Part shown: positions 34,503 to 47,100 of the stretch, piece by piece
How positions within the stretch are numbered: the stretch's first letter is position 1
Layout of the letters: every line of letters starts with the position of its first letter
NCBI GenBank assembly: GCA_021464245.1
Contig: JADCRB010000075.1
Location: 1,984,001-2,048,000, forward strand
Length of the DNA: 64,000 nt
Direction: 5' to 3'
Origin: Carallia brachiata
Lineage: Eukaryota; Streptophyta; Magnoliopsida; Malpighiales; Rhizophoraceae
Made by a program: the position numbers and the translations under genes
Notes under the pieces: model-generated
Told to the model about the DNA's origin: nothing
Database searches by the model: none
The model's input: only the letters and a program-made list of their open reading frames with translations

Positions 34503-35740
34503 TGGCTGATGGATGCCAACGCACCCCCCCAAGAAGGAAGAAATTGATGATAAATAAATTGATGATAGCCATCCTGGCCTGTTTGTTTATGGTAGCTTGC
34601 AAGTGTGTGTCTGTTTATTTCCGTTGGAAAGTACTAATGCGTGCGTTTGCTATATATCCGTATGGCGATGGATTGTTGTGGATATTATGTCATCTTGTTA
34701 TGCGGTCATATTATGTCATCTTATTAATTTGCTTCATTGGCTATGTTCGAATATTGCCATCCCCGTCCTATATATATCATTTCCTAACCTTTTATTATAG
34801 TCGTTGGTGTAGCAAAGTGTCATGAACTACATTGGAGATGAAATTAGGGATGAAAAACACTAGAAGCACCCCCGTTCGTGGCTTTGATGTAATTATCGTA
34901 AATATTATTCAAAGCACGACAAATATTTAACGGATATGATAAACCGGTGGATGACAATATTGGCTTCGATGGCTTCATTTTTAAGAGAGAACTACTGAGA
35001 GATTATAGTTAAGAGCTTTGGAGTTTAATGACATCAATTTTCCTTTTTTTTTTTAAATGAACAAATTTCACTGAATGCTGGATAATAAATTTCGCCAACT
35101 TCAATTGGATTGCCATTTTACAATGTAAATAAATCGAGGCCCAATTAACTCTCATTATTTCACTACTTCGGGAGAGTTATTGGATCCATCTATGCTCCTT
35201 CAGGACAAATTACAAAATCTTTTTTTTTTTTTTTCATTGCATTTTTGTGTGAGGATCTACCTGAAATATATACATACGGGTATCCTCAAAAGTAAAAACC
35301 AGCTACTTGGCCACCATTGTCATTACTGGTAAGACCACAACTTTACTATGATCTATTCAACATAGGAAATAGACTTAAGGATGAAATCTAGCTTTTTTTC
35401 CCCCCTAAAAGAAGAAATAAGTTTGTTCACTGATTAAAATGTTCTTTTATGTTTATTTTGTAATTATAATTGACCAAAAAAACGATAAGGAATGCCTTAT
35501 TTAGTGTTGATTTGGTGATTTTTGATCTCAACAACTAAGATAAGAAATGTCTCATTTAATGTTGATTTAATTTAGCCGCTTATGTTTGAAAAAAAAGAAG
35601 GTCAAATCCTTTGACATTATTCTTTCTTCCTTACCATGGGTGCCAGATACAGGAGACATGGAAACAATCCTTGCTCACCTACAGCGAATGTGCCAAACAG
35701 AGTGCATAAATTAAAACATGATAGAAGCATAACTTTTTTT

Positions 35741-35834
35741 TAACCAGCTGGTGCTGCTCACCAAGTAAGTAATATACCCAAGTGGGAAGAATAAGTTCGA
35801 AACTTGCCTCTCAATATTCCCCTCCCCCTTAATA

Positions 35835-35900
<66 letters not shown>
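35741..35900 (+). repeat. SINE-like fragment with (TA)n tail
   Basis: GC-richer leader with AGCTGGTGCTGCTCACCAAG and a box-B-like AGTTCGAAACTTG, followed by a pyrimidine stretch and a ~50-bp (TA)n microsatellite (about 35848-35900), as in tRNA-derived SINEs with simple-repeat tails. It follows directly on the end of segment B. Box A is poor, so the call is tentative; the TA microsatellite is certain. Confidence 0.35.
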
Positions 35901-35903
<3 letters not shown>

Positions 35904-36539
35904 CATAGCTCTTTTGTCCTAAAAGCATATCAAAAGCAGGGCCCTTGTGCTCTGCCCTGGATAGATTTTTATAAGTGATAAAAAAAGGAAAATCAATCAA
36001 AGAAAAAACTACGAGGAGGCTTTCAATTTGCACACTTCTAATGCTATTATACCTTCTTTTTTTGTCATTTCCAAGCACCAACTTCTGCTTTAGAAAAGGT
36101 CAGGATCTTGCTTTATGCTTCATTTTTTTTTTTTTTTGGGGGCTCAATACTTGTGTGTATATCTAAATATATATCAATCTTTTAAGGCCACAATTACCGC
36201 TTTCAGTGTACTTCAAAATAATCTCTTTGATTGCCAAGGTTTTGCTTTCAGTGTACTGCTCTTGTTTCGCCTATTTTTATTTATATTTTCTAATGATGGT
36301 ACCTAAACCCATCACGTCTGCTTCAATTAAAAAGTTTATTGGACTTTACAATATAGATTTCAACTTCAGGCATACAAAATAGACGTATAGACTCGTCCCT
36401 TTTCTTTTTCTTTTTTTTTTTTCAGTTTATAAGCTCATTTTAATGCTCTATCAATCTAACGCAAGAGTTGAAACAGACGTGCAGTTTCGCAAATGAATTT
36501 GACAGAAATGTTCCTTTTTTTTTTTTTCTTTAAGCAGAC
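35901..36539. other. Intergenic, no gene recognised
   Basis: AT-rich sequence with several T homopolymers. Nothing is supported. Confidence 0.4.
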
Positions 36540-39500
36540 TCAGTGTACATGGGATCACTTATACATGGTCCGGATCCTTGGCAGTCCGACATTGCGTACG
36601 CGTCAACTTCTCATTACCAATTGCTCGCACCTGTTTGCAAAAGGTTAATAAGTGTGTATATTTCACATTTTGAGAAAATATTGTACTCTTATACTAAAAG
36701 CATCGACTGCTTTGCTACAATCCTTGAAGAAGTAGACGCAGAAGAACTCGCTAGTAAGTCTAGTCATAAATTTTGCTCACTATTCACAAATAATAAATAT
36801 TATAATATCTTTTTGTTATTTCAATAAATGTAGACATCCAAATGTAGTATCCGTTTTCTTAGACAAGAAAGTAGACTTGCAAACAGCACACTCGTGGAGT
36901 TTTTTTGGGCTAGACGGATTGGAACTGATACCTAAGTCTTCTCTTTGGAGAAGGGCAAAATTTGGACAAGATGTAATCATTGCCAATATCGATAGTGATA
37001 GTGGTAAGCAATATTGCTGTAAACTTACAATTTTTTTTTTTTTGGAGCTTGTCTGCTACTAGTTTTGACAAAACTAGAGTATAATTGATTTAGCAATTAA
37101 ATTAATCTCTTATTTGGTATAGATTCTGTTTTAAAAAATTATTGTATATAGTTCATTTCTTTGACAAAGACATTATAAGTGGTAAAAAAAATGATTTTCT
37201 TTTTTGAGAACAAAGATGCATCATTTATTGATCAATAAACTGTTCTCTTTGAGGGGAGTATAATGACATTTTCAATGAGTTAATAGGCTGACTTACCAAT
37301 GATATTCTGGTAAGAGGATCTAGACCATGCTAATTCACCATAGCTAGATAACGCTATTTGAGCATCAGCATTGGCAAATGACTTAACTTCTCTACAAATA
37401 TGGTTAATGGAGAACTGGGAAAGACGAGAAGCCAAACGTCTTGGCGGGGTTAGGCCAGCGAAACTACCGTTCATGCTATCTTAAAGAAAATGATATGAGT
37501 TCTATCCAATTCTTACATATTTTGATAAGAACTCACAATTCCAGCATTAGATACTAAATTGTGTTGTTTGTTAAGAAACTAAGAATGGCAACCCATAATT
37601 TTATTGATTCAGCTCATAATTACCTATTCCGCCCGGATTATCTAAAAATTGTATTCAAGAAATTCTTAGAAATCGGTAGTTTATTTTTCAAATATGGTTT
37701 GATGTTTGAATGTATCGTGTTTCGATTAATGTAGTTTTCAGGCGAGTCTTAATTAATGAGAAGGAAAATTACTATGATATATAGGTGTTTGGCCAGAATC
37801 GAAGAGCTTCAGTGATAAAGAAATGGGTCCAATTCCATTAAGATGACAAGGCTTTTGTCAAAATGATGACAGTAGAGTTTGTTGCAGCAGGTCCTCTGCA
37901 TTCTTTTTCTTGAGCAATATAGTACACTGAAAACCTGATTTAATTTTGAGTATAAAGAGTCCGAATTCACACTAGTTTTTCTCAAGACCCAATTTGCCTG
38001 CAAAAAGTTTCTAGTAACTTAATTACCCCGCGCAAATTTGTTGGGAGTTAATGTCTTGCCAGGTTATACGTTGTTTAAATATCTTTTAATTTCTTTCGTG
38101 GATTAAATGTCATTATGATATTACCATCTTATCTAGCTGTGACTGTTTTTGTTTATTAAGATTCCTCATTAGATCATTATGGCAATAGACAAAAGTGGTG
38201 TAAATTTGGGTAACCATCTGTTATTATTATCAAATAACTCGCCAGCTGATTATGTAGACCCAAAATTTTCTCAAAGTTTTTTCCCCCTTAGACAATTTGC
38301 TGAAATTGGAATATTGCACTCTTTTTTTATTTCATTCAATATGTTTGCCACTGTACAACATTTGTTATAATATAAATGCCCAGGAAGCTAATTTCGGCAA
38401 GGTACTCTAGTAAAGCTGCTATGGCTTTGAACTTGAGTCATAATCCTGGTTCCTCCTATTATACTTCACGTGACTTGGATGGCCATAGAACTCATACCTT
38501 GTCAACTGCAGTAGACAAGTAAACCTTTTTTTTTTTCTAGTAAATAGTCTATGTTGGTCACTGGTTCAAATCCTGACGGTCTGCTACCTACTCTGGCAGC
38601 AGGAAATTTCGTTTCAGTAACAAATGTGTATGGCCTTGGAAATGGAACTGCCAAAGGCAGATCGCCAAGTGCTAGAGTAGCAGCCTACAAGCCATGCTGG
38701 GATTTAGAAGTCTTTGGCCCTGCATGTATGACAGCAGACGTTATAGCTGCTATGGATGCTGCAATATATGATGGGGTCAATGTGATCTCGCTTTCTCTTG
38801 GTAGCATCGGGGAATTCTACAGCGATGCCTCGGCCATTGCTGCCTTTCATGCTGTTCAGAGCGGCATTGATGTGGTTGGTTTAGCTGGTAATTATGGACC
38901 ACTAGGGGATGTAGCCCATGCTGCACCTTGGATACCGACCGTTGGTGCTGCGACAATTGATCGTCAGTTTACATCCAATGCGACAATTGGAAATGATAAA
39001 CGATTTAATGTAATGAACAATTTTCAATGCCATGTGAAAAATCTTGCACATAATGAAGTTTATATCAAGCATCTTACTGAATAAAACTAGGTACTGATGA
39101 AGTTAATTAGACAACATGTTCTCTTGTTTTTCCATCTCCAGGGAGTAAGCCTATCAACCAATAGATCCGTAAAAAATAAATTTTATACATAAGTCAGCGG
39201 TGAGAAAGCCACCAAGAAGTCAGAGATTCCTAGGTAACAATCTAATCACTCAATTTTGGTTTTGGAATAACCATCCATCGTGAGCAATGTTATCTTATAT
39301 TGGTTCGTAAAAACAAAAAATATTGCAGTACGGTATGTGCAGAAGGGACCCTTGATCCGGAATTGGTCAAAGGAAAAATATTGGTCTGTCCTTATAATGA
39401 GGTTATTGATAGATATGAACTATAAATTAAGACTCTCAATATTGGTGCTATTGGGATGATTGTAACATATGATAAAGAAAATCAAAACCGCATTGAAGCA

Positions 39501-39620
39501 TACCATTACATGTTTCTAGCAGCAGACCTAAATTTCATTGATAGCAAATTAACTTTAGCTTACATCAATTCTACCAAGTGTCATCCCTATAAACTCTATG
39601 TCTACGCACGGAAAATTCTT
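36540..39620 (+). pseudogene. Subtilisin-like protease (SBT5/AIR3-like) pseudogene
   Basis: Pieces of a plant subtilase occur in order. Propeptide (I9): 36540-36751, SVYMGSLIHGPDP to the LEEVDAEELA end, closing with a good donor. Catalytic Asp exon: about 36835-37013, HSWSFFGLDG to IIANIDSDSG. Catalytic His exon: 38383-38523, with DLDGHRTHTLST, where the conserved DGHGTHT glycine is Arg, ending in a stop. Core: 38600-39020, with AGNFVSVTNVYGLGNGTAKG and an oxyanion region LAGNYGP. PA-domain region: about 39330-39600, TLDPELVKGKILVC with an in-frame stop. About 1.4 kb of unrelated DNA separates the Asp and His exons, and no catalytic Ser region (GTSMS) is seen. Intact relatives are secreted serine proteases of ~750 aa. 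This copy is dead. Confidence 0.85.
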
Positions 39621-39718
39621 TGATTCTGGCCACCGAATATAGATTACACACACGCATGTTCATGACAGGAATCCTGTTGCCTGTATCGGAGGCTCAAGGA
39701 TGTATTTGAAGACAAAAC

Positions 39719-40226
39719 TGTGAGAATATTTCTTATTTGGATTGCCATTAATTAGATTTTTTCTTTTATTTAAAATCAGATCAGATGTGTAGTTCAATTA
39801 TGGATCAGAATATTATTAAGTGACTTATTGGGTCATATTTACCTCTTATGTCTGTACTATAATTAAGAATGTGTTTTGAGTACGAGATTGATGCCTAATT
39901 ATGTTATTTGTTGTAGAGTCTGTTGTTAAACTCATGATGGGTGGACTTAATTAGGGTTACAGTATAAATAAGGAGGCAGGTCCCCTTTCCACACAATTTT
40001 TTGAGGGTTACGTTTAGTTCTCCCCATCTGAGCTTTCGCTCATTACCGACTGTGTAGGAGACGAAGATCCTGATATCTGACATGCTCCCTTGTACGTATT
40101 ATTATTTTATAGTTCAAGTTAATCATCAACATGACTACAAGAGGTACATGTGATCATTATTCATATTAATATAATTATGTGGTTCTAGTATTGATATGAG
40201 ATTTTAGGGTCAGAAAATTTCTAACA
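39719..40226 (+). mobile_element. Left LTR of a Ty1/copia element
   Basis: Starts TGTGAGAATATTTC and ends TTTCTAACA, the TG..CA form of copia LTRs, ~508 bp. It contains a TATA box (GTATAAATAAGG, about 39962-39973) and is followed at once by a primer-binding site. I find no right-hand LTR, because the element is cut off at 42832. Confidence 0.7.
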
Positions 40227-40228
40227 TG

Positions 40229-40240
40229 TAGTATCAGAGC
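40229..40240 (+). other. Copia primer-binding site (initiator tRNA-Met type)
   Basis: TAGTATCAGAGC, two bases after the LTR end, differs by one base from the canonical TGGTATCAGAGC that pairs with the 3' end of plant initiator tRNA-Met. Confidence 0.7.
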
Positions 40241-41117
40241 AGTCATATCGATCTAGAACTCGTATCTGAAATAAAACAATAAAGATATTATAGATTTATT
40301 TTCCAACAATTTGTATTCATTGGCTATATCTCGGTGACGGGTTAATAACAAGGGTGTTTATTCATATATTATTTTTTTTTAATGATAATTTATATATCAT
40401 TATTTTTAGAGTTGGCCTTGCGGCGGCCGAGACTTGTACGGGCATGCAATGGCAAGAATTGTAGCTTTTGCAATTTATTTTCGGTGGTAATATACATAAA
40501 AAAAAACAAGACAATCATAAATAGTTGGTTGCTGCCGCGGCAAAGCCGAGGGTCAGCTTACCGTGCATAAAACTCTATGGCACATGGGTAATTATCCATG
40601 TGCCATGGGTTGGGTGCTATTGCACTGTCTTTTTATTTTTTTTATCATATTAAGTTTGTTTTATAATATTGGACTGTGTATTTTGTTTCGTATGGTATAT
40701 TTAAAACGGCAAAAGAAATTTATATGGAATTGAAATTTTGTTGTGAGCAATTTTATTAATATAATCCTTGTTTAGAATAGAGTTAGATAATTAAATGTTT
40801 GGCACCACAGTGGCCGTTTAATTAATCAATAATATTCTTATGTATTTTTTTGGATGCTCTTGTTATTTAAATTAGTGCATATAATCGCCTACTCACAGGA
40901 AGTTATTATGTGTATTAATTTGAATGACATGGAGCTATTCTAATAGTGAACGGGTTGAGAATCCTTCAGCCCACAGGTGTTGGATTTTTCAATTATGTTT
41001 ATTATTATTTTAGCTTGTTATTTTGGGATAATTTTAGAGTCTATTACATTCTCCACCCACAGGGGAATTTGTAATAATACTTTGAAATTCCTAATGATTA
41101 AATTTGAATAATTACTT
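40241..41117 (+). other. Untranslated leader of the copia element
   Basis: Between PBS and gag no gene is seen. It includes a perfect 11-bp inverted repeat (ATGGCACATGG ... CCATGTGCCAT) at 40577-40606 with an 8-base loop. In full-length elements this region holds the leader and packaging signals, but no such function can be assigned here. Confidence 0.4.
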
Positions 41118-42832
41118 TTGCCCATTATGTTTACTGATTTCTGCTATCACTGTTTTTCAGCTTCATGTACTTTTTCTTTAAATAATCAGTCCTTTCCAAT
41201 TGAAACTCTGATTGGTGGAAATTATAAAAGATGGAAAGAAGATGTGGAGATGGTTTTGACCATAATGGATGTGGATATGGCCATTAGAGTTGATAAACCG
41301 GTTGATTTGACTAATGAGAGTACCACTGCAGAGAAGGCATATTATGAGAAGTGGGATAGGGCCAATCGTTTGGCTCTCATGGTAATAAAAAGATCTGTGT
41401 CTGAGGGTTTGGGAAATTCTATTCCCAAAAACTGACAATGCTAAAGCTTTCTTTACTTCTCTCGGGAAAAGGTATATAGTTTCTGGTAAGGCTGAATCTG
41501 GTCAATTGATGGAAAAATTCATCAATATGAAGTATGATGGGATAGGTGGTGTTAGGGAATATATTCTTAAGATGGATTCTCTTGCTTCCAGACTTGGTGA
41601 GCTTGAATGCCCTGTTGCTGATCCCTTTCTTGTTAACCATGCCCTGAACTCTTTACCTCCCAAATTTGATGCACTGAAAACTTTTTACAATACCCAAAAA
41701 GGAGAGCTGGGATGTCAACACTTTGATATCCATATGTTCTCAAGAAGAGGATAGAATGAAACGTGAGGTTTCAGGAAGTGTGAATTTGGTCAATCAGCCA
41801 CGCCCAAACAAGTCTTTTCATAAGAAGAAATTTAAAACCCAGGCAAAGGCTGGTCCTAAAAACAATCCTAATTAGAAGCACTTTGGTCCTAAACCTGTAA
41901 TAGTGAAAGATGAATGTTGGTTCTGTAAGAAAGTTGGTCACAGGAGAAAGGACTGTTTTGCCTATAAGAATTACCTTGAAAAGAAGAATAAAAATAATAA
42001 ATCAAGTAATTCTTTTACTTTCGTTTGCTTTGAATCCAGTTTGATAGATGTTCTTGTTAATTCTTGGTGGATTGACTCTGGGGCATCTGTCCATGTTGCT
42101 AATACCTTGCAGGGATTCAAGAGCAAGCGAAAGCCAATTCGGGATGAAGTCAATCTATTAGTAGGGAATGAAGAACGAGTGACAGTAGGGTTCATAGGAA
42201 TAGTTGAGTTAAAGTTAGATTCTGGATTTATTTTGATTTTGAAAGACACTCTCTTTGTTCCGACTATGAGACTAAATTTGATTTCTTTGTCCAAACTTCA
42301 AGATATTGGTGTTTACTTGAATTTCAATAAAGGATGTTATGGTTTGTTTTATGATTCTGTTGTTATTGGAGATATTTCTAGATCAGACAATTTATATAAG
42401 TTAAATGTTGATCCTAAACAGTTTAATGTACTTCATGTTGTTAATGTTGGCAATAAAAGGCCTCTGTCTAGAGAAACTTTATACTCTTTTTGGCACAAAC
42501 GTTTGGGTCACATCTCAAAAAAAAGGATAGACAGACTAATAAAAGAAAATGTCATCCCATGTCTTGAAACCTTTAATGAGAGTGACTGTGTTGATTGTTT
42601 TCGAGGAAAGATGACTAGGAAAACCAATAAAAATTCTACTCGTAGTAGAGAGCTCCTAGAAATAATTCACACTGATATAAGTGGTCCTCTTCAAAACACC
42701 AAATGTGGAAACAAGTATTTTATAACCTTTATAGATGACTTCTCCCATTATAGTTATATCTACCTCATAAGTGATAAATTACAATCACTTAAGAAATTTA
42801 AAATATTTAAGGCTGAAGTAGAAAAGCAATGA
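41118..42832 (+). pseudogene. Ty1/copia gag-pol, truncated in integrase
   Basis: Domains appear in the Ty1/copia order. Gag (41160-41760) has NYKRWKEDVEM and later FINMKYDGIGGVREYI; it is broken by a stop near 41433 with a frame change. A CCHC zinc knuckle lies at about 41912-41955 (CWFCKKVGHRRKDC). The protease has the active site WWIDSGAS (about 42066). A GAG-pre-integrase region has WHKRLGHISKKR. Integrase begins with IHTDISGPL and FIDDFSHYSYIYL, holding the first catalytic Asp. The frame ends at 42832, before the remaining catalytic residues, and RT and RNase H are absent. An in-frame stop at about 41873 lies just before the knuckle. The element is dead and its 3' part missing. Confidence 0.9.
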
Positions 42833-42841
42833 TTCCTTAAC

Positions 42842-42893
42842 GATTCTTTCAGCCCAATTGCAATAATGATTCTTTCAGCCCAATTGCAATAAT
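42842..42893. repeat. 26-bp tandem duplication at the copia break
   Basis: The unit GATTCTTTCAGCCCAATTGC plus AATAAT occurs twice exactly, in direct contact, ten bases after the copia frame ends. Short tandem duplications at a truncation point fit a filler repair of a double-strand break, which is inference. Confidence 0.8.
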
Positions 42894-44104
42894 ATTGATA
42901 TAATTATTTAATTTTCCAAAAAAGTGTTCACTTTCCCCAAGTATTAGAATGAAAAACTTATGCTTAATCAGAATCAGTCAGATTGATGACCAAACAAGCA
43001 GATAACCACCAACCATGATCCTTTGCCGTAAGTACGTAGAAATTTCTATTTTTTATGGGCCTTTTTGTTTACTTATTTTCTTGCATCTCTTTCTGATTTC
43101 ATCTTAAATTTTTTCTAGCTGATGGATGATGAAACTGATGAACAAGGTGTTTGAGGATCTCTTGGAAATGGTTGAAGTGTCTGTTCTGTAAATAATGGGA
43201 ATGTTTGTTTCTTTTAGATTAGGAGCGAAATTCAGCCATTGGTTTGTTTTTAAATTAAGCTTTACTAAACTAAAAAAAAAAAAAAGCTTTACTAAGTAAT
43301 TTAATTTGATGTAGTAATAAAATAGTCATGTAATTTATCTAAATAATATTTAACAGTTTGTTTATTTTTTTTTTAAATTTCAATTATTTAATAGCACATG
43401 CTAATATTTTACTACTTAAATATTACTACATAGTATTTTTCTTTTAAATTTCTAGTAAAATAATTCTATGGTATGTTTTTCATGTATAATAATCTCTCCA
43501 AAGCAGAAGTGCACGAACGGGCTCTGCTTCTGTTATGCTTTTAGGACAACAGAACTCTGTTTCATTACAATCACCAAATCAAGATAAATTAGAAATTTTG
43601 AATCCATCAAAAAAGCCTTATTTCGTTGTTAGGAAAAAGAAATCTAAATATGATCCTCATTTTTATTTTCTCTGTTGAATCAGTCGTGATAAAGTTCTGG
43701 CCTTTAGCATGTCCATAACCTATTATCCTTTAGATCATAATTATTGTGAATCATGTTTGTTAAGAAATATGATCATATCTTCCATTGTAAGAAAAGAGTG
43801 ATTTTGTCGATGAATCATTTGGATATAACAAAAAAATCTTTTTCTAAGTTGCATTTCATTATTTTACATAACATTCTCGTTTTGGTAAAAAAAAAAAAAA
43901 AATCTGTCTATGAATTGATTGGGACACTTTATTGAGATCTTTTTGTCGTGTATTCAAGTGCTAATGAATCTTTTGTTATCTTTTAGCCTTTCCACCTCCT
44001 TATAACTAACAAAAAAAGGGGCAAGGTCTATGATCTTACTCCACAAACATCCTTTCTATGCTCTTATTCATATTTTTTATTTTGGATAAAAATTATATTA
44101 TTTA
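42894..44104. other. Intergenic, no gene recognised
   Basis: AT-rich. A very short frame near 43127-43192 (NKVFEDLLEMVEV) has a faint look of a reverse-transcriptase remnant but is too short to call. No subtilase remnant resumes here. Confidence 0.4.
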
Positions 44105-47100
44105 TTTTGAATAATAATCATTATAAAAAGATTAAAAATTTAATTATTTTTTTCATTTGGAATTTCTTTAGGTCGTGAGTGTAAACAATAAATATAATTT
44201 GCCTCATTTCCATATCTGATATCTTTTTCAAATTTCAAGATTCAAACTAAAAATTTTAAGAAGGCATCTAAATTCTCAAAAACTATATATATATTTTTTG
44301 TTTAAACATGTGACGAGAACAAATTACAATTTCGTTTTTTTTTCGTTTCTTTATTAGTACGCATAATTGTTGGCTGCAGAAAGTAAACCATGCTGAACAG
44401 CTACGGTACCCAAGAACGAAATATTGATAAAAGCTATTTTCTTTGTGACATATGTATATCTGTTTATAGTCCTATCTGCAGCTGTATACTTCAACAAAAA
44501 AAGGAAAAAATGGAAAAAGGACAAATAAGAAATATTTAATTCAAAAAAGAGGCTCAATTTGGTGGACAGTTTACAAACACACACACTCTCTCTCACTAAC
44601 CATGCATTCCTAAGCCATCAATTATAAATAGCCAAAAGAGGCTATTCTTCGTTCCTTTTCTAAAGTCTTAATTTAATAAACAAATTATCGCGCCCATATC
44701 AATCATTCTAATGTCAAACCGGTTCATTTTTTTTTTTTTTTTTTTTCGTTTAGTACCATACGAGATAAAAAGACGTGAATTTATCTAAAATGTATAAAGA
44801 ATGTTATATATATTATTTTATGATGAATATTTAGTTGTTACCAAACGAAAAAATTCAATACCAAATAAGCCACCCGTTAGCCTTATGAATCACCAAGCTA
44901 AAACGAAAAATGAATGGAATCGTCCTATTTGAGGACAATCTCGAACTAAGGAGCTACTTAATAAATAATTAAATTTTATGGATATAAATTGGACACAATC
45001 ATAATTGCAAACTAAAAAATCCATAAAATGATGGAAAAAAAAATCAGCATTAAGAATTAGTAAGGATTTAATTTCATTTAGTAAAATTATTTAAATTGAT
45101 ACTACGTAATGTCATTTAATAATTTCACATTTGTCAGTATTTGTTCTCTTATCTAGAGTGTACAATTATCCATTTATCTATTGCCAATCAGGCCAACCTT
45201 AGGAATTTATATTTGGATCTAAAAAATGATCTAACTTATTGTTCGAGAAATTAATAAAGGAAAAAAACGTTCATGACAATTTGCATATTAATTTATGTTG
45301 GCATGAGAGGACAGAGGGGTAGAAAGAAAAAGAGTGGCACATGCATAGGCACAACTTTCATTTATAACCCAATAAAGATAACAAAAAAGTTATGAGAAAG
45401 ACAAATTTGGTCGTTGTTAAGTAAAAATGGTATACTCCTTTTATTTTTGAGGAAGTAAAAATGGTATACATTTTTTTTTTGTGAGGAAGAAAAAAAAATG
45501 TTAAACTAGAATGCACTAAAAAAATGACTTCTCGATTATGTTATTACATTATTAAGATTATTAGATAATAATTGGCATCCACTTGATGTGGTGGGTAGCT
45601 CTTACACGTCCGCAAAAATCTACCACCAATATCACTTAATCAAAATAGCCTAGTAAATTTTTTCCTTTGTTATTCGTCTTCATCTGTTGATTACTTGCGA
45701 ATCATAACAACAGTTGACCAAAAAATAAATTTTCCTAGGTTTTTGCATTAGCTAATTGACAGCACGAAAGCCGTGATCTTTCGGAAAATGAATTCTTACC
45801 ATATATTTATTCCTATAGAGTGTTGAAAATCTGAGAAAAATTAATCTGACTGAAAAAGACAATATAATTAATCAATTGATATTAGTTTAATCCCATTTTA
45901 TGAATAATAAAAAGGGCAGGAAAAATCTATACCATTGATTAATTAATGCGAGAATTAAAAAAAATAGGAATGTTGAGAAATTTAACATTCGGCAAAAATT
46001 AGGAGACAGTTATTACCGAAATTTGCACATACATACAAAGCCATTAATTTTGGCTAAAAAGAACAACAATTCCCCCACACTTCCTCTTTCGTCATTAATT
46101 TATACCTTCTCCACGGTAGCATTCATAGCGGACCCCATGTTTCTTGGTTTATGTAAGCCTAACACCACTTGCATGGAAGAAGGGGGTAAACAAAAAAAAA
46201 AAAAAAGAAAAAAGAGGAAGGAAAAAGTGAGAGAGACAAAAGGAGAAAATAAAAAAATTAAAAAAAAAACTCTTTCTCTCCCCCCTCCTTATTTATAAGA
46301 GCAGCCCACTAGAATTGTCGTTTTGGAGAGAATCATTTGCATTCCTGAGAGAGCAGACAATATTTTATCTAGGCAAAAATTATTTTTTTCCTTTTTTTTT
46401 TTCAGATGACAAAGATGGAAAAATATAAAAGAATTCTCAAATTCTTCCAGTTAGTTGTAATGCTACAAATCTTAGATTGTAACAATGAATGATATAAAAC
46501 GAACATTTTGCATGCAATCTGGCATTTTAATTCTAGTATCCTCATATATAAATTCTTTTTCTTTTTTTCACTTGATGCCTTTTCAAATGCAGAACGTTTT
46601 GCAAAAATAGTGTAAAACAAGGTTGCTTTGCTTGCCTGATATTTTCGGGCATGATTTCTTAAGCAGCTTATATTAAAAAGTGAATCAAAAGTGTTGATAT
46701 ATAGTTCAAGGTACCTCGCACAATCAACAAAATTTTGAACATGATAAATAGTAATTGTGGACGAGTCTTGACTGTTGACTGGCTATATATGCATTTTTTT
46801 TTTCAATTTTAGATACTCACTACGTTATATGACCTCGATGCCAAAAATTGTTGCAAGGATGAAAATTTTGTTTTCCAATTGGGAATAAAATCTTTTAGTG
46901 CACAGCAACGTTACTTTCTATTGGGTGGCCAAAATCAAATTTATTGGTACATATCCAATAACTTTTTTTATGTTCTACGAAACTGTTTTCTCTAATTTAT
47001 TGTTACAATGTTGTAAGTCCATTCCAACACAATTTTACTGAGGTTGTTATGTTAGCTATCATGTTGTCCCAAGCGAATTGTCCATTATTTACAGATAGAT

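Larger units (their letters stand above)
31150..35720. repeat. Duplicated segment B (carries the lipid-transfer-like gene)
   Basis: Its left part (31150-31900) matches 44105-44840, its middle (32024-33240) matches 45386-46250 and 26704-27560, and its right part (34540-35720) matches 47637-48765. Between 33240 and 34540 B holds the lipid-transfer-like gene, while C and A have an unrelated ~1.3-kb block. Segment B therefore looks like the copy that keeps the gene, C a copy that has replaced it. Confidence 0.8.

Noticed and set aside
34502..34825. 107-codon frame overlapping the lipid-transfer gene stop
   Set aside because: It starts inside the last codons of the gene in another frame and lies in its 3' UTR; the matching region in segment C does not keep the frame.
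43127..43192. Short frame NKVFEDLLEMVEV, a possible reverse-transcriptase remnant
   Set aside because: Only ~20 codons, with no neighbouring motif; chance similarity cannot be excluded.
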